This document shows positions 44,260 through 56,572 of a stretch of DNA of 64,000 nucleotides, one piece after another. Position numbers and translations under genes: made by a program. Each line of letters begins with the position of its first letter. The first letter of the stretch is position 1. This DNA is from Cryptomeria japonica (Eukaryota > Streptophyta > Pinopsida > Cupressales > Cupressaceae): contig NC_081412.1 in the NCBI RefSeq assembly GCF_030272615.1, positions 696,146,083-696,210,082 of the forward strand, given 5' to 3'. The notes beneath the pieces are model-generated. The model searched no databases. It was not told the origin of the DNA and saw nothing but the letters and a program-made list of their open reading frames with translations.

Positions 44260-44280
44260 CTTTGCCCCTAGGGATTTTCT

Positions 44281-45231
44281 CTAGAGAATTATGTCTTTTA
44301 ACCCCAACCCCCCCTTTTCTTTTGGTTTACAAATTTTATACCATGCCACCAGGGGCATTCTAAATTTTTCATTGGCTCCTTGCCAAAAGAAGGTCCTTAG
44401 ATGTTTGTTCAGTTCATTCTTTTTTGATATAGGTAGGTCAATACAGGAGAGTTGGTATATGGGCATGGCCAATAGAACTAATTTTATCATAATTGCCTTG
44501 CCAGCTGAGGAAAGCCACCTTCATTTCCAAGTATCTATTCTTTTTATAATTTTTGTTAGAATTTGATCCCATAAATTCAAGAATCTACATCCCTTATCCA
44601 AGGGTATACCTAGGTATTTGCAGGGTAGATTACCTTTATTAAAATTGAGGATGTTGCTTATATTATTTGCTAATTTTTCTTCTGTGTTGAAGAAGAATAT
44701 ATTTGACTTTAGGGTATTGATCTCTTGGCCAGAAGCCAATGAGTAGGTGTTTATAATTTTTTTGATAGACTTGGCTTCTAGCATGTCACTATGTCCAAAG
44801 AGCATAGTGTCATCTATAAATTGTTGGTGCGTGGTGGCTTCAATTCCACTGGTAATTTTGATGCCCTGGATAGATGACTGCTCCCTAGCCCTATTGAACA
44901 ATCTACCTAGAGATTCAACCATTAAAATGAAGAGAAAGGGAGATATATGGTCCCCTTGCCTGAGCCCTCTAGAGATGTCAAAAAATCCCATAGGAGATCC
45001 ATTTACAAGAATTGACATTCTAGGTGTGGAAATACATTTGTAAATAAGGTTGATCCATTGTTTTCCAAAGCCAAAGGTTTCTAGGCATTTGCATAAGAAA
45101 TGCCAATCTACCTTGTCGTAGGCTTTTTTGATGTCTAACTTAATAAGCATACTTGATTCTTTATTATTTTTTACTGAGTGTATTGCTTCTTGGGCAATGA
45201 TGATTCCATCATAGATTGAGTGGCCTGGCAT
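44281..45231 (-). pseudogene. LINE reverse transcriptase core
   Basis: Two in-frame ORFs (44521-45231 and 44281-44490) separated by one stop after RIDTWK. Conserved blocks are IKLDIKKAYDKVDW (first catalytic Asp), GLRQGDHISPFLFILMVE and the box FIDDTMLFG, which is FADD in most L1 RTs. CKYLGIPLDKGCR follows. The enzyme copies LINE RNA at the nicked target. Confidence 0.93.
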
Positions 45232-46121
45232 GAAACCAGTCTGTTTCTCACTGATCAGCCTAGGAAGAAACTTATGTAATCTATTTGCAATTATTTTTGT
45301 TAGTAGTTTGCATAATGTGTTACAAAGGGCTATAGGTCTAAATTCTTCAAACCACTCAGCTTTGTCATTTTTGGTATTAGGGCTATAAATGTATTGTCTA
45401 GTTCCTTTAGGATTTTTCTAGAGTTTCTTATTCCTTCTAATGCATCAGTGACCTCATCACCAATAAAGTTCTAGCATTGCTGGTAGAAAGAAGCTGGGAA
45501 ACCATCAGGTCCAGGGGCTTTGTCCGGGTTCATCTGGAAAAGTGCTTTTTCAATTTCTTCCTTAGTAAATTTTGCATTTAGAAACTGATTCTTCTCTTTG
45601 TTTATTATCTTTGGGATACAGTTGACAACCTCGTTCCTAGAAGCTAATCTTGATCCTTCCAGGTTATTAAAGATGATGTCAAAGTAATCAATTGCTTATT
45701 TGGCAATGACATCCAGATTATTGCTAAGATTACCAGATTTAGTCTTAATGTTGGTAAATTTATTTATTATTCTTTTCTGCTTGGTACTATTGTGGAAGAA
45801 TTGTTCCCTTGACTTTTGTTTCCAGAAAATTTCTTCTCTGGCCAAAATTTCTTCATATTCTGTTAATAGGGATCTTTCTTTAAGGTAAAGGTAATTTTCC
45901 ATACCCTTCCTAATAACCTCTTCATTTATTTCTTTTAAAGCTTCTTCTATTTCAATTTTTTTGCTGAAGATATTTCCAAAATGGTTCTTATTCCAAGCTA
46001 TTAAATTTTGTTTTATTATTTTTAATTTGTAAACTATTTGGAAGGATTTGGAACCTGTTGCTTCGAATTCCTTCCACCATTTTTCTATTAACTTTAAGAT
46101 TTTTTCATCTCTTAGCCACAT
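45232..46121 (-). pseudogene. LINE endonuclease-RT linker
   Basis: The ORF at 45696-46121 is in the endonuclease frame and carries the Lys/Glu-rich helical linker with FWKQKSREQFF, a conserved landmark before RT. Between 45232 and 45695 the frame shifts to that of the RT. Fragments such as DEVTDALEG and NPDKAPGPDGFPA are readable there on the minus strand, the conserved entry to LINE RTs. Confidence 0.8.
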
Positions 46122-46142
46122 TAGCTCAAATCTAAATGGGCT

Positions 46143-46868
46143 TCAGGTAGTAGGGATGACTTCTAAGATGTTGAGCTGGTCTGGGAAGTGGTTTGATCTA
46201 GATAATGGTAGGATATTTGCTTCAAAGGTGTTTGGAATGTTGGCCAAATTTCCCCGTAAGAAAAATCTGTCCAATTTTTCTTCAATATTGCAGAATCCTT
46301 TTCTCCTATTATTCCAAGTAAAGGAGTTCATCTCAGTTTTGACTTCCATTAGATTGCTATTTATAATCCATTCTCTAAAATCTATGGTGGCCTGGGAAAC
46401 TTTATTCAAACCCCCCCATTTCCCTAAAGGATTCGCTATGGCATTGAAATCCCCTCCTATAATACTCACTTGATCTATACCGAAGTAAGGAATTGCTCGA
46501 TTTCAACCCAGGTTTTCTTTTTATCCTTGTTCTTAATGGGCCCATACACATTTATCAGGAGGAATTTTAAATTACTCTTGTTACTATTAACCCTTCCACA
46601 CATCCAGTTGGGAGACTTATATATTGATTCATAGGAGACTGCCTTAGGGTCCCATATTACAGCTAATCCTCTAGAACCCCACCACAGATGGGAGCCCCAC
46701 TACTTCTCTTATCCCTATTTTTTTGTTAAATTCTTCTAAATCATTCTTATTTAGTTTTGATTCTTGTAATAAAATTAATTTTGGGCTAAATTTTGTTATG
46801 TAACGTTTAATGATTCACTGCTTGTTAGGGGCATTCAGGCCCCTAACATTCCACGTAAAGAGCCTCAT
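46143..46868 (-). pseudogene. LINE AP-like endonuclease
   Basis: From ATG 46868 the frame reads MRLFTWNVRGLNAPNK and then a stop, followed by KLILLQESKL; NVRG and QES are endonuclease landmarks. The C-terminal ORF (46143-46469) has IIGGDFNAI and ends SRSNHFP, where active enzymes have S-D-H. The enzyme nicks target DNA to prime reverse transcription. This copy has several stops. Confidence 0.9.
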
Positions 46869-46945
46869 TTCTCCTTGGGAAGGATCTTCCCCTTCCCTGC
46901 ATAAAAAATATTTGTCAATTTAGTTTGGCCTTCTTCCTTACCTTC

Positions 46946-48487
46946 CTAGTTGAGAAGCTTCTTTATGGGTTTCCTACCCCTTCTTTTAATTTCTTTGGCG
47001 CAATCTGGGGAACCAATATCTTCTATGGTTTTGGCTAATCCTAGGTTGCCTTTTTCTAATTCCTTTTTTATTTCCATGATAACAATAACCTTTTGAATTG
47101 CATCCATCATAATATCTTTCTTCAAGATCCCTGACATAAGAAGCCTTTTTTGATAAGCTAGTTCATCATCATCAGCAACTTCTTCTATGAAAGTATCCAT
47201 CAAATCGTTAACTGTTTCATTGCCCACATAATCTAAGATGATCCTATTTTCTACTTCAATTCTCTTTAAATTTTCCTCCTCAATTTCCTTTGTTTCCATA
47301 CTTAGGGGGTCTTTAAGTTGTGATTTTGGACAAACTTTATCGCTCATAACAGAAGGCTATCAATCCATGCCATCTACCATACCGATATCCCCTCCATTAC
47401 ATGCCATTTCTGATTTCTCCCTGAGAGATCCCTCCGTGCACCAATCCAAGAGGGTAAGCTCTTTGATGAGAGGGAAAGGGGTGTCTATATCCATAAGTGA
47501 GGGTGTGTCAAATATGCCACCGTCTCCGCATGCAATTTCCCCTTCCTCTAATTCCTGAATCGGGGTTTCCTTTTCCTTCCTACCCATTGTATTCTTTCTC
47601 AGGTATGATTTATCTATGATAGCCCCCTTAAAAGTATTTATGGTGAAGCCTCCTCCTTTAGGATTGAGAGTTAAGATAATCTTATCCTTGGAGGATAAAG
47701 CTAGACTTGTTTTTACCAGTTTAGGTTTGGGAAGGGTGAGATCGAGAAAGATAACTTCCTTTGAATTCACTATGCCCTTAAATGATTCTGGTTTAACCCA
47801 ATACAAAGAGTGATTTGTTAAAATTTTAATAGACTCAATATTGATAGTTTTGATTGGCATTTTAACCATGGTCTTGATGGTTGCAAAATCTCTAAAAATT
47901 TCTTCTAATCCTTCAAAACCCCCAAGTGAGTCACCTATTCTGACAAGGCAATGTTTGTGAATAAGCTCTACTAGGAGGTTAGGTAGCTCTACCCACCTTG
48001 GGACAAAATGTTCTTCTAAAATCTTAGGGGAAAAATTTGGTTACCATTGAAAAAAGGAGAAACAGTATCCTTTAAAGAATCTAGGTTGAAAATTTAGTAT
48101 TTTATCCCTTAATTTTGATGATTTTCAATGAATAAATATATAATTGTCTTCTAGGGTTGTGATACTTACCGGCCCTTTAGTTGTGGAGGTCAACCATTAG
48201 ATAATTTCTTGGGTGGAAGCGTCGTATCCACACCATTTGCCAAAAAGACCTCACCTTTTGCAATCCTCCCAGATATCGTTTGTATATTGATTACTTATGA
48301 TAATTGTATTCTGACTTGAGATGATATGAGAATTGGCTTGCTTCTCGATATTATGATTTTGAGTCTTTCTTGCAAAGTTAATAGCACGAGGAAGGGCCAT
48401 TGGTGGCTTTGCCTAAGACTCCACATGAATCCTTTTTTTTCCTAGTTTTACCCTATTTGCTCCTATGGCAATAGAATTTGTTGTCAT
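46946..48487 (-). pseudogene. LINE ORF1 (DUF4283-like), decayed
   Basis: One reading frame from ATG 48487 (MTTNSIAIGANRVKLG) to a stop at 46946, with six or more internal stops. ORFs 47360-47869 and 46946-47347 are its longest open parts. The segment near 47870-48060 reads EEHFVPRWVELPNLLVEL and VRIGDSLGGFEG, the DUF4283 pattern of plant LINE ORF1 proteins. The tail is Glu-rich with a basic end (KEIKRRGRKPIKK). ORF1 proteins bind LINE RNA. Confidence 0.82.
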
Positions 48488-48531
48488 GCCCAAACTTTTG
48501 GGCATGAACGGGATAATTTTTTATTTTTTTT

Positions 48532-49389
48532 ATAAAAAATCACAACTTAAAACATTAAACTAGCAAATATGAAATGCTCTAACATATTTTGTCTTAACTA
48601 TGTTCGAGTTAACTCTAACCACTAAATCAAGTAAACGAAAATAATTTAAAAATAAATGCAGAATAATAAATGAATTAATTTAATATCTCATCAATTTTAG
48701 TCAATAGATTAATTAAATCAAAAACTTCTTTAAAATAATTGATGAAGATAAAATTAATCTCCAATAACCATTAATTGTATTTTTTTCTTTTGGAACTAAT
48801 TAAATTAGTCCTAGCTCTTAGCTCATGAAAGTCTATATTTTATTTGAACAATAATTAAATCAAGATTAAACTAAATCGACAAAAAGGGTCAATTGAATTT
48901 GTAATGAAAATATGATCATTAAGGTTTAATCCCATAAACCTATATCTAGGTGAGCTAAAATAAATTTCCCATAGCCAAAATAGCTCACCCAATTTTATTT
49001 TAAATTATCAAAAGGATTATACTTCTTAAGTAATTTTAATTTAAACATTTATATTTCTTTTTAATAAAGTCATATGTTTATAAGAAAATCACTAAAATGT
49101 AACACACCTAGTAAAAATATTTTACCTCCAAATATATATACTATATATTTATGTATATTTATATATATATATAGATATAATAGATAGATATATATATATA
49201 TATACACACATTTATAAATAAACTTAAATATATTTCCACATTAAATAAAACAACTATGAAAACTCTAATTAAAAGAAATTCATTATAAAATGCCCCTTTC
49301 ACTCAATTTTGAAATACTTCTTTATTTTATTATTCTCATTCTACCCTAGCCCTAACTGGGCTAGGGTTTTATTTTCTTGCTTGAACTGT
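48532..49389. other. AT-rich DNA with a (TA)n simple repeat
   Basis: No gene. A TATATATA/GATA-rich simple repeat lies at about 49130-49212. A GCCCTAACTGGGCTAGGG inverted motif stands near 49349. Confidence 0.6.
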
Positions 49390-49481
49390 GCAGGGCCGAA
49401 TTGCTTTCTTGGCGGCAGCCATGGCAAACTCAGCAGAGCTTGGGAAGGCCGCGGCGACATATTGCAAGGGCGGGTGGTGTT

Positions 49482-50534
49482 TGTAGGTCCTGGGGACAAC
49501 TGAGAGGGGGGGGTGAATCAGTTGTCAAATAAATTCAAACCAAAATCTTATTAACCAACTTATTGCATAATACCGGTAAGACAGTTAATTGTGCCGGTAA
49601 ACAATGTTAACAGGAAATGTTGTACCGGTAAGAATTAATGCATGAAACGTAAGCACAAAGTCAACCACAACACATGACACAAATATTTGTACGTGGAAAC
49701 CCTGTAAGGGGAAAAACCATGGTGGGAAACCTTACCCACAATCAGATGATACTATTGGAGATAGTAAGTGTAGAAAGAGGGGTCTACACATGCAGAAAGG
49801 CCAACAGCCTAGAACTCACTCCTCAAACACAAATGGGAGTCACACTAACTACAGTTAGATGGTTAAATCCAATGAGAATGTACTGCACAAAATAGTATCT
49901 TCATATGTTGGATTCAGTACCGGTGTAATGCTGATATGCTTTTCCAAAAACCTAACTTCACCTTCAAATGATGTCTTCATGTATATCTCTACTTGATCTC
50001 GCATATACCCTTCCTTAAATCTTTTTCGCATTCCACATTTGATCTTACAAATAAGATCTTACATTTATACCATACCTTAAGACCAATTTTAGTAGGTCGG
50101 CTCTACAAGATGTTACAATAAAACATTTTACAAATAATACAATATCCGATGTAATAACTGATTGAACATGTCAGCTTAATGCATTTACAACAATAATAAA
50201 TCATCTCCATAGCATGTCATGCTGATCTGGAAAAGATAAACCTGCCGGTGTAACCCTAGATAACCTAGAACTATTTGTCGGTAAAAGCAAATATGCAAAT
50301 AAGAATATACCAATGATATTACTTCAAGAAAAAGTGTCCACATGATGTCTTTGACATTACCAAGTGTCTTCCATGTCATTGCATGTACCAGTGAACATTA
50401 TATCCTGTCGGTTAACCATATACAGGTGATTGTTTGAGCCTTTTACTGATTGCCGGTGAATGTTGCTGGATCTCCAAAGTAGGTGTGTTAGTAGGTGTTG
50501 ACATCAATGACAAAACCATACCAAAATACCAACA
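49482..50534 (-). repeat. Element C 3' LTR
   Basis: A 1053-bp repeat with very high similarity to 55083-56136 and only scattered base changes by eye. Confidence 0.96.
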
Positions 50535-50548
50535 ATCTCCCCCTTTGG
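50535..50548 (-). other. Polypurine tract of element C
   Basis: CCAAAGGGGGAGAT on the minus strand abuts the LTR. Similar GGGGGAGA motifs recur near 50612, 50733 and 50798. Confidence 0.85.
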
Positions 50549-50885
50549 TATTGATGGCAACACAAGATGGAAAAACCATCAAAGTGCCAAAATAGAAATG
50601 CCAAGTACAAAAACCAATTCTCCCCCTAGGAGTAATATGTGTTTATACAAAGATTTATTTACAATACCAATCTCTCCTCAAAAAGATAATGCATTTTTCC
50701 ATATATCTCTCCTTAATGTTTTTCCATATATCTCTCCCCCTTTGACATCAAATGCCAAAGTTCATACAAAATACCAACCAATTCAATATACCAACTACTC
50801 CCCCTGAGAAGTAGCTTCCTCATCAAATACTGGAACAAAAGATTTGTCAATTTAATTCTGTCGGTTGATGACAATCATCAACTGT

Positions 50886-52472
50886 CTAAGTCTCTACCGG
50901 TGGAGGTAAGACTCCGAGCTGATCTCTGAGATACTCAAAATTTTCCTTAGGCAAAGGTTTTGTAAAAATATCTGCAAATTGTTCTTTAGTATTCACATAA
51001 ACCAGTTTTATTTCCTTTTCTTCAACTTTTTCCCTTAGAAAATTCAGTTTGATAGAAACATGTTTTGTTTTAGAATGTAATACTGGATTCTTAGATATAT
51101 CAATTGCTGTAGTGTTATCACAATATATAGTAATAGGCTCCTTGCATTTTACCTTTATGTCTTTCAACATTTGCTTAAGCCAAAGTACCTGTGTACAGTT
51201 TGTTGCTACTGCAACATATTCTGATTCTGCTATTGATAAAGATGTACAACTCTGTTTCTTACTTAACCAAGAAACTAATCTTTTTCCAAGAAAGAATGCT
51301 CATCTAGTGGTGCTCTTTCTATCATCCACATCTCCTGCCCAATTTGCATCTGTGTATGCATATAGATCAAAATTTTCATCTTTAGGATACCATAATCCAA
51401 GATTTGTTGTGCCTTGTAAGTACCGGAAAATCCTTTTTACAGCTGATTCATGATTTTCCTTGGGATTACTCTAAAATCTAGAAACTATACATACTGCATT
51501 CATAATATCAGGTCTGGTTTGTGTCAAATATAGTAAACCTCCTATCATAGATTTGTATCTAGTTGGATTAACAGGTGTAGATTCATCCCTTTGAGATAAT
51601 TTGTCATTTGTAGTCATAGGTGTGCTTACCGGTTTAGCGTTCTCCATCCCAAATTTCTTGAGTAGTTCTTTCAAGTACTTAGATTGACTCAAAAATATGC
51701 CTTTATCAGTCTGTAAAATCTGCAATCCTAAAAAGAATTTAATTTCTCCAATCATAGACATTTCAAATTCATGCTGCATTTTAAGAGAAAATTCTTTGCA
51801 TAATCCATCTTCTCCTCCAAAGATTATATCATCAACAAATACTTCCATAATCAAAATGTCATCATTAGTTACTTTGTAATATAAATTGCTATCTGCATTT
51901 CCTTTAGTAAAACCAATTTTTAAGAGATACTTATCCAATCTTGCATACCAGGCTCTTGGAGCTTGTTTTAGTCCATACATAGCTTTTCTTAATCTGCAAA
52001 TCATATCATTGTTATCTGTCAAATAAAATCCATCAGGTTGTTCAATATAAACTTCTTCTTCAAGATCTCCATTCAAAAATGCACATTTAATATCCATTTG
52101 ATAAACTTTGTAATCCTTGTGAGCTGCAAAGGCTAAGAATAATCTAACTACTTCAATTCTAGCTACCGGTGCAAAGGTTTCATTATAGTCAACTCCTTCT
52201 TTCTGAGAATATCCCTTACACACTAGTCTTGCTTTATTCCTAACAACCTTACCATCTTCATTGAGTTTGTTTCTAAATACCCATTTGGTTCCAATTACAT
52301 TTTTATTTTCAAGCCGGGGAACTAATGTCCAAGTATTATTTTTCTCAATTTGTCCTAATTCTTCTTCCATAGCTTTAATCCAAAATTTATCTTTACATGC
52401 CTCATTGATAGATAATGGTTCAATTTGAGAAATAAGACATACCTCTTCATTTTCCAATCTTCCTCTTGTCAT
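50886..52472 (-). pseudogene. Element C reverse transcriptase and RNase H
   Basis: The RT (51471-52472, 333 codons) has [48 protein letters not shown] and the catalytic box FVDDIIFGG. A stop follows IVSRF. The same frame continues with YTDANWAGD (RNase H) and a second stop in the KST block, then 50886-51170 with YCDNTTAIDISKNP and ADIFTKPLPKENF. All catalytic residues I can check are present; two stops disable it. Confidence 0.94.
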
Positions 52473-52544
52473 GACTCCTTTAAATTTACTTCCAATTATC
52501 TAATCTTCAGAATGATTCAGTCTTACATACCAGGGTGTCTTAGT

Positions 52545-53033
52545 CTATTGTTGTTCTTCAGTTACTGTGGTATCCTCTGATGATACCGGAGTAACTGGGT
52601 CATCATTCTGTACTGGTGGATTTACTATTGGTTCATTTGTCATAATTTCTATTACCGGTTCAGAGTCTATATACCTTGAAGTTCCTCTGAATTGTTCATC
52701 AATCTTTACATTTGTACTCTCAACAATTTTTTGTAATCTTTTATTAAAACATCTATAAGCTTTACTCTTAGATGAATAACCAAGAAATATTCCTTCATCA
52801 CTTCTAGGATCAAACTTGCCAATATACTCATCTCTTCTAATATAACATTTACTTCCAAAAATTCTGAAATACTTAAGAGTAGGAGTATTTCCAAACCATA
52901 GTTCATGAGGGGTCTTACCGGTTTCACCTTTGATGTGAACTTTGTTGAATGTATAGATAGTAGTGCTTACTGCCTCTCTCCAGTACACATGTGGTAGATT
53001 TGCTTCTGATAACATACTTCTTGCTGCATCCAA
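52545..53033 (-). pseudogene. Element C integrase C-terminal part
   Basis: It starts after a stop (TAG, a CAG change by context) that precedes LSAPRTPQQNGVVERKN, the block with the catalytic Glu. It continues with ARSMLSEANLPHVYW, TPHELWFGNTPTLKYF and GKFDPRSDEGIFLGYSS. Two further stops separate it from RT. Confidence 0.92.
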
Positions 53034-53093
53034 AATAGTTTTGTTTTTCCTTTCAACAACTCCATTTTGTTGTGGTGTCCGAGGTGCTGATAA

Positions 53094-54056
53094 CTATTTT
53101 TTGATTCCATTCACTTCACAGAATGTATTAAAATCTCTAGATGTGAATTCTCCTCCTTGATCTGATCTTAAACATTTAATTTTCTTACCGGTTTCATTTT
53201 CAACCATTGCTTTGAATAATTTGAACTTCCCAAGTGCTTCTGACTTTTCTCTGAGAAAAGTAACCCAACACATTCTAGAATAATCATCAATAATTAAAAT
53301 GAAATATCTATCACCTTGTAAGCTTTTAGTTCTAGCTGGACCACATAAATTAGTGTGAATTAAATCAAGAGCATTATTGGATTTTTCTAGAATACTTTTG
53401 AAACTAGCTCTAACCTGTTTTCCAAATTGACATTTCTTGCAAATTGTATTCTGAGGTTTCACAATTTTAGGTAGATCTCTAACTGCCTTAGAAGTACTGA
53501 TTTTTACCATGCAATCAAAATTTACATGACATAGTCTTTTATGCCATAGCCAACTTTCATCTATATGAGAAATTAAGCATGCCTTTTCACTGTTATTCAA
53601 ATGAAAGATATTACCTCTAGTCTGATTACTGGTTGCAATTTCCAAACTAGTTCTATTCATGATTTTGCATTTTCCATTTTTAAATTGTAACTGAAAACCT
53701 TTCTCGACTAATTGACCAACACTTAAAAGATTATGTTTTAATCCTTCAACATAGTAAACATTGTCAGTGTTATGTTTACCATCAAGAGATATTGAACCCT
53801 TACCTTTGATTGAACAGGCTTTGTCATCTTCGAATCTTACTAAACCTCCATTGTATTCTTGAAAGTTCAAGAATTTGCCTTTGTCTCCAGTCATGTGATG
53901 TGAGCATCCTAAGTCAATAATCCATTCATCCTTTGATTCAACTTTAGCTGCTAGGGCTTGTTCTACCAGTGGAGCAATAGGTATCGGTTGATCTTCTGTT
54001 ATAGCAACAAAGACCCATCCGTTGTCTGCTGGATCCTCATCAAAATCATCAGTCAC
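53094..54056 (-). pseudogene. Element C protease, GAG-pre-integrase and integrase core
   Basis: A 320-codon open frame. WIIDLGCSHHMTGD holds the protease active site, but Leu replaces Ser in the D-S-G motif. Then come WLWHKRLCHVNFD and CKKCQFGK of the zinc domain, LIHTNLCGP, where Asn stands in the place of the first catalytic Asp of integrase, and CLRSDQGGEFTS with the second Asp. So both the protease and the integrase carry point changes at active-site positions, in addition to later stops. Confidence 0.93.
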
Positions 54057-54143
54057 ACCTTCATCAGCAATGTAACAGGATTTATCTTTGTTTTTCTTAA
54101 AGATATTCAGGATTAGGTTTGTATGTCCTTCTAGCTTCTTCTC

Positions 54144-54953
54144 TTAGTCTAGCATTTCTATCAGGGCATCTTGAAGCCATATCACCAATCTTATTGCAAT
54201 TGAAACATTTAAAGGGTTCTTTACCTTCATACTTACTTCCAATTGGACCTTTTGGCATTTTTCTTGCAAATAGTGCTTCAAGTTCTCAAGCTCTTCATTC
54301 TCCTTCCTGGTTTCTTCAAGTTCTCTTGCATAAAAGGCTCTCCAGTCTGATTTGTCAAAAGATGGAGCATATGATGTTGATGCTTTGAAGGCCAAATCAG
54401 TTTTTATAGCAACAGGACCAAATTCCTCTATTTCAAAAGCTGAAAGTTTTCCAATCAATGTATCCCTAGTTACTGATGTATTAGGCATTGTTCTCAGCTC
54501 ATTAATAGCAGTAACCTTCATTTTATATGCTGGTGGCAAACCTGTTAAGATTTTTGAAACAATCTCATCTTCACTCAAGGTTCCTACACAACATTTGATA
54601 CCTAAAACAATTTCATTTACTCTTTCCATAAAGGCAGAAATTCTTTCATCTTCTTCCATTTTCAGATGTTCATACCTGACTTGGAAGCTTTCAAGTTTTG
54701 CAATTTTGACTATGGAATCCCCTTCATTCAGTGTTTCCAAATGATCCCAAATAGCTTTTGCAGTAGATCTATCTGATAATCCCATGATTTGTTGATCTGA
54801 TAATGCGCTCAAAAGTGCTTCTCTTGCTTTGTAATCATTTTCTTCATCTTTAGCTAAAGTAATAGGAGCAGGCTGACCAGCTATAGTAGCAGTATAACCA
54901 TTCTTAGTAACTTCCCAGATGTCTTTACCAATGCAATTTAGATGTGTCTCCAT
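54144..54953 (-). pseudogene. Element C gag (copia UBN2-type)
   Basis: From METHLNCIGKDIWEV the frame shows the copia gag pattern: AKAIWDHLETLNEGD, KLESFQVRYEHLKMEEDERI, EIVSKILTGLPPAYK. Near residue 225 the reading frame slips; the zinc knuckle is found in the neighbouring frame at about 54170-54215 as CFNCNKIGDMASRC, with Asp where the third ligand His should be. The frame returns to the original near 54085. A pair of compensating indels is the simplest explanation. Confidence 0.92.
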
Positions 54954-55067
54954 TCTAATTTTCCATATTCCATAGTTAGTTCAATCAAGTTTAGGACTAT
55001 CCTTCCTGAAATAATTAGTAGACATTGGATCTCCTCAAGTTGTTAAACTTCTGCAAAAAGAGGACTA

Positions 55068-55080
55068 GGCTCTGATACCA
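55068..55080 (-). other. PBS of element C
   Basis: TGGTATCAGAGCC on the minus strand is an exact complement of the plant initiator tRNA-Met 3' end, two bases from the LTR. Confidence 0.95.
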
Positions 55081-55082
55081 AT

Positions 55083-56136
55083 TGTAGGTCCCGGGGACAA
55101 CTGAGAGGGGGTGGGTGAATCAGTTGTCAAATAAATTCAAACCAAAATCTTATTAACCAACTTATTGCTTAATACTGGTAAGATAGTTAATTGTGCCGGT
55201 AAACAATGTTAACAGGAAATGTTGTATCGGTAAGAATTAATGCATGAAACATAAGCACAAAGTCAACCATAACACATGAAACAAATATTTGTATGTGGAA
55301 ACCCTGTAAGAGGAAAAACCACGGTGGGAAACCTTACCCACAATCAGATGATACTACTACAGATAGTAAGTGTACAAAGAGGGGTCTGCACATGTAGAAA
55401 GGCCAACAGCCTAGAGCTCACTGCTCAAACATAAATGGGAGTCACACTGACTATAGTTGGATGCTTAAATCCAATGAGAATGTACTGCACAAAATAGCAT
55501 TTTCATATGTTGGATTCAGTACCGGTGTAATGCTAATATGCTTTTCCAAAAACCTAACTTCACCTTCAAATGATGTCTTCGTGTATATCTCTGCTTGATC
55601 TCGCATATACCCTTCCTTAAATCTTTTTCGCATTCCACATTTGATCTTACAAATAAGATCTTACATTTATACCATACCCTAAGACCGGTTTTAGTAGGTC
55701 TTCTCTACAAGATATTACAATAAAACATTTTACAAATAATACAATATCCGATGCAATAACCGATTGAACATGTCGGCTTAATGCATTTACAACAATAATA
55801 AATCATCTCCATAGCGTGCCATGCTGATCTGGAAAAGATAAACCTACCGGTGTAACCCTAGATAACCTGGACCTATTTGCCAGTAAAAGAAAATATGCAA
55901 ATAAGAATATACCAATGATATTACTTCAAGTAAAAGTGTCCACATGATGTCTTCAACATTACCAAGTGTCTTCCATGTCATTGCATGTACCGGTGAACAT
56001 TATATCCTGCCGGTTAACCATATACCGGTGATTGTTTGAGCATTTTACTAATTGCTGGTGGATGTTGCTAGATCTCCAAAGTAGGTGTGTTAGTAGGTGT
56101 TGACATCAATGACAAAACCATACCAAAATACCAACA
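55083..56136 (-). repeat. Element C 5' LTR
   Basis: A 1054-bp LTR ending with CCAACA at the GTGTT duplication. Confidence 0.96.
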
Positions 56137-56141
56137 GTGTT

Positions 56142-56360
56142 CACGGAGGCATCATTCACTGTGGGTTACCACAGTGGCGGCGACCACTGTGGTCGCCCAA
56201 AGTGGTGGCCCTCGGGCCGTTCACTGTGGATGGCCGTAGTGGCGGCATCCACTGTGGTCGCCCACAGTGGTGGCCCTTGGGTCGTCCACTGTGGACGCTC
56301 ATAGTGGCGCCGACCATGGCCGCCCACTGTGCAATGCATAGTGTTCGACCCGTTGAACCC
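56142..56360. repeat. GC-rich patch with a 65-bp tandem repeat
   Basis: Units of 65 bp start at 56176 and 56241, with a partial third at 56306. Each holds CCACTGTGGTCGCCCA and ACTGTGGA-G-C-ATAGT-type sequences, with inverted pairs such as CCACTGTGG and CCACAGTGG. The patch continues the GC-rich sequence at 49390-49481 that element C split. Short ORFs on both strands are composition-driven. Confidence 0.85.
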
Positions 56361-56412
56361 CCCCCATATTTTTGTTTATTTTTTATTTTTAAAAAAAAGA
56401 GTTTTAAATAGT

Positions 56413-56572
56413 TTTTTTTTGTATATATATATAGGTATTTGTATATAAATACATATTTATGTATATATTTATAAATATATATAAACAAATATATATATTT
56501 ATGCATGCAAATAATTTAGTTGTATGTATATATACTTATATATGTGTGTGTGTGTGTGTATATATATATATA
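56413..56572. repeat. TA/TATG/TG simple repeat
   Basis: A run of TATATA, ATATTTAT and (GT)n segments ending in TATATATATA. Confidence 0.9.

Larger units (their letters stand above)
41536..48516 (-). mobile_element. L1-type LINE, near full length, degenerate
   Basis: Minus-strand ORF1 (DUF4283-like) and ORF2 (endonuclease, RT, zinc-binding region, RNase H) are followed by a 3' end reading GGCCTATTACCTATC and then an A-rich tail (T-run on the plus strand, 41519-41535). The 15-base T6-A-T8 string occurs at both ends (41521-41535 and 48517-48531) and may be the target duplication, although its low complexity makes it weak evidence. It is inserted in the F LTR. Confidence 0.9.
49482..56136 (-). 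mobile_element. Element C: Ty1/copia retrotransposon, nearly complete
   Basis: LTRs are 49482-50534 and 55083-56136, running TGTAGG to CCAACA, with a perfect GTGTT target duplication (49477-49481 and 56137-56141). The minus-strand polyprotein is in one frame throughout, except for a short out-of-frame stretch at the gag knuckle and a handful of stops. It is the best preserved autonomous copy here. Confidence 0.96.

Noticed and set aside
41521-48531. T6-A-T8 string as a firm LINE target duplication
   Set aside because: The match is low-complexity and overlaps the A-tail, so I use it only as a weak boundary hint.
49309-49503. 64-codon ORF with a hydrophobic start
   Set aside because: It runs from AT-rich DNA into the LTR of element C, so it cannot be a native gene.
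56097-56506. ORFs 56097-56411 (+) and 56156-56506 (-)
   Set aside because: They cross from an LTR end or a simple repeat into the 65-bp tandem repeat; both are composition artefacts.
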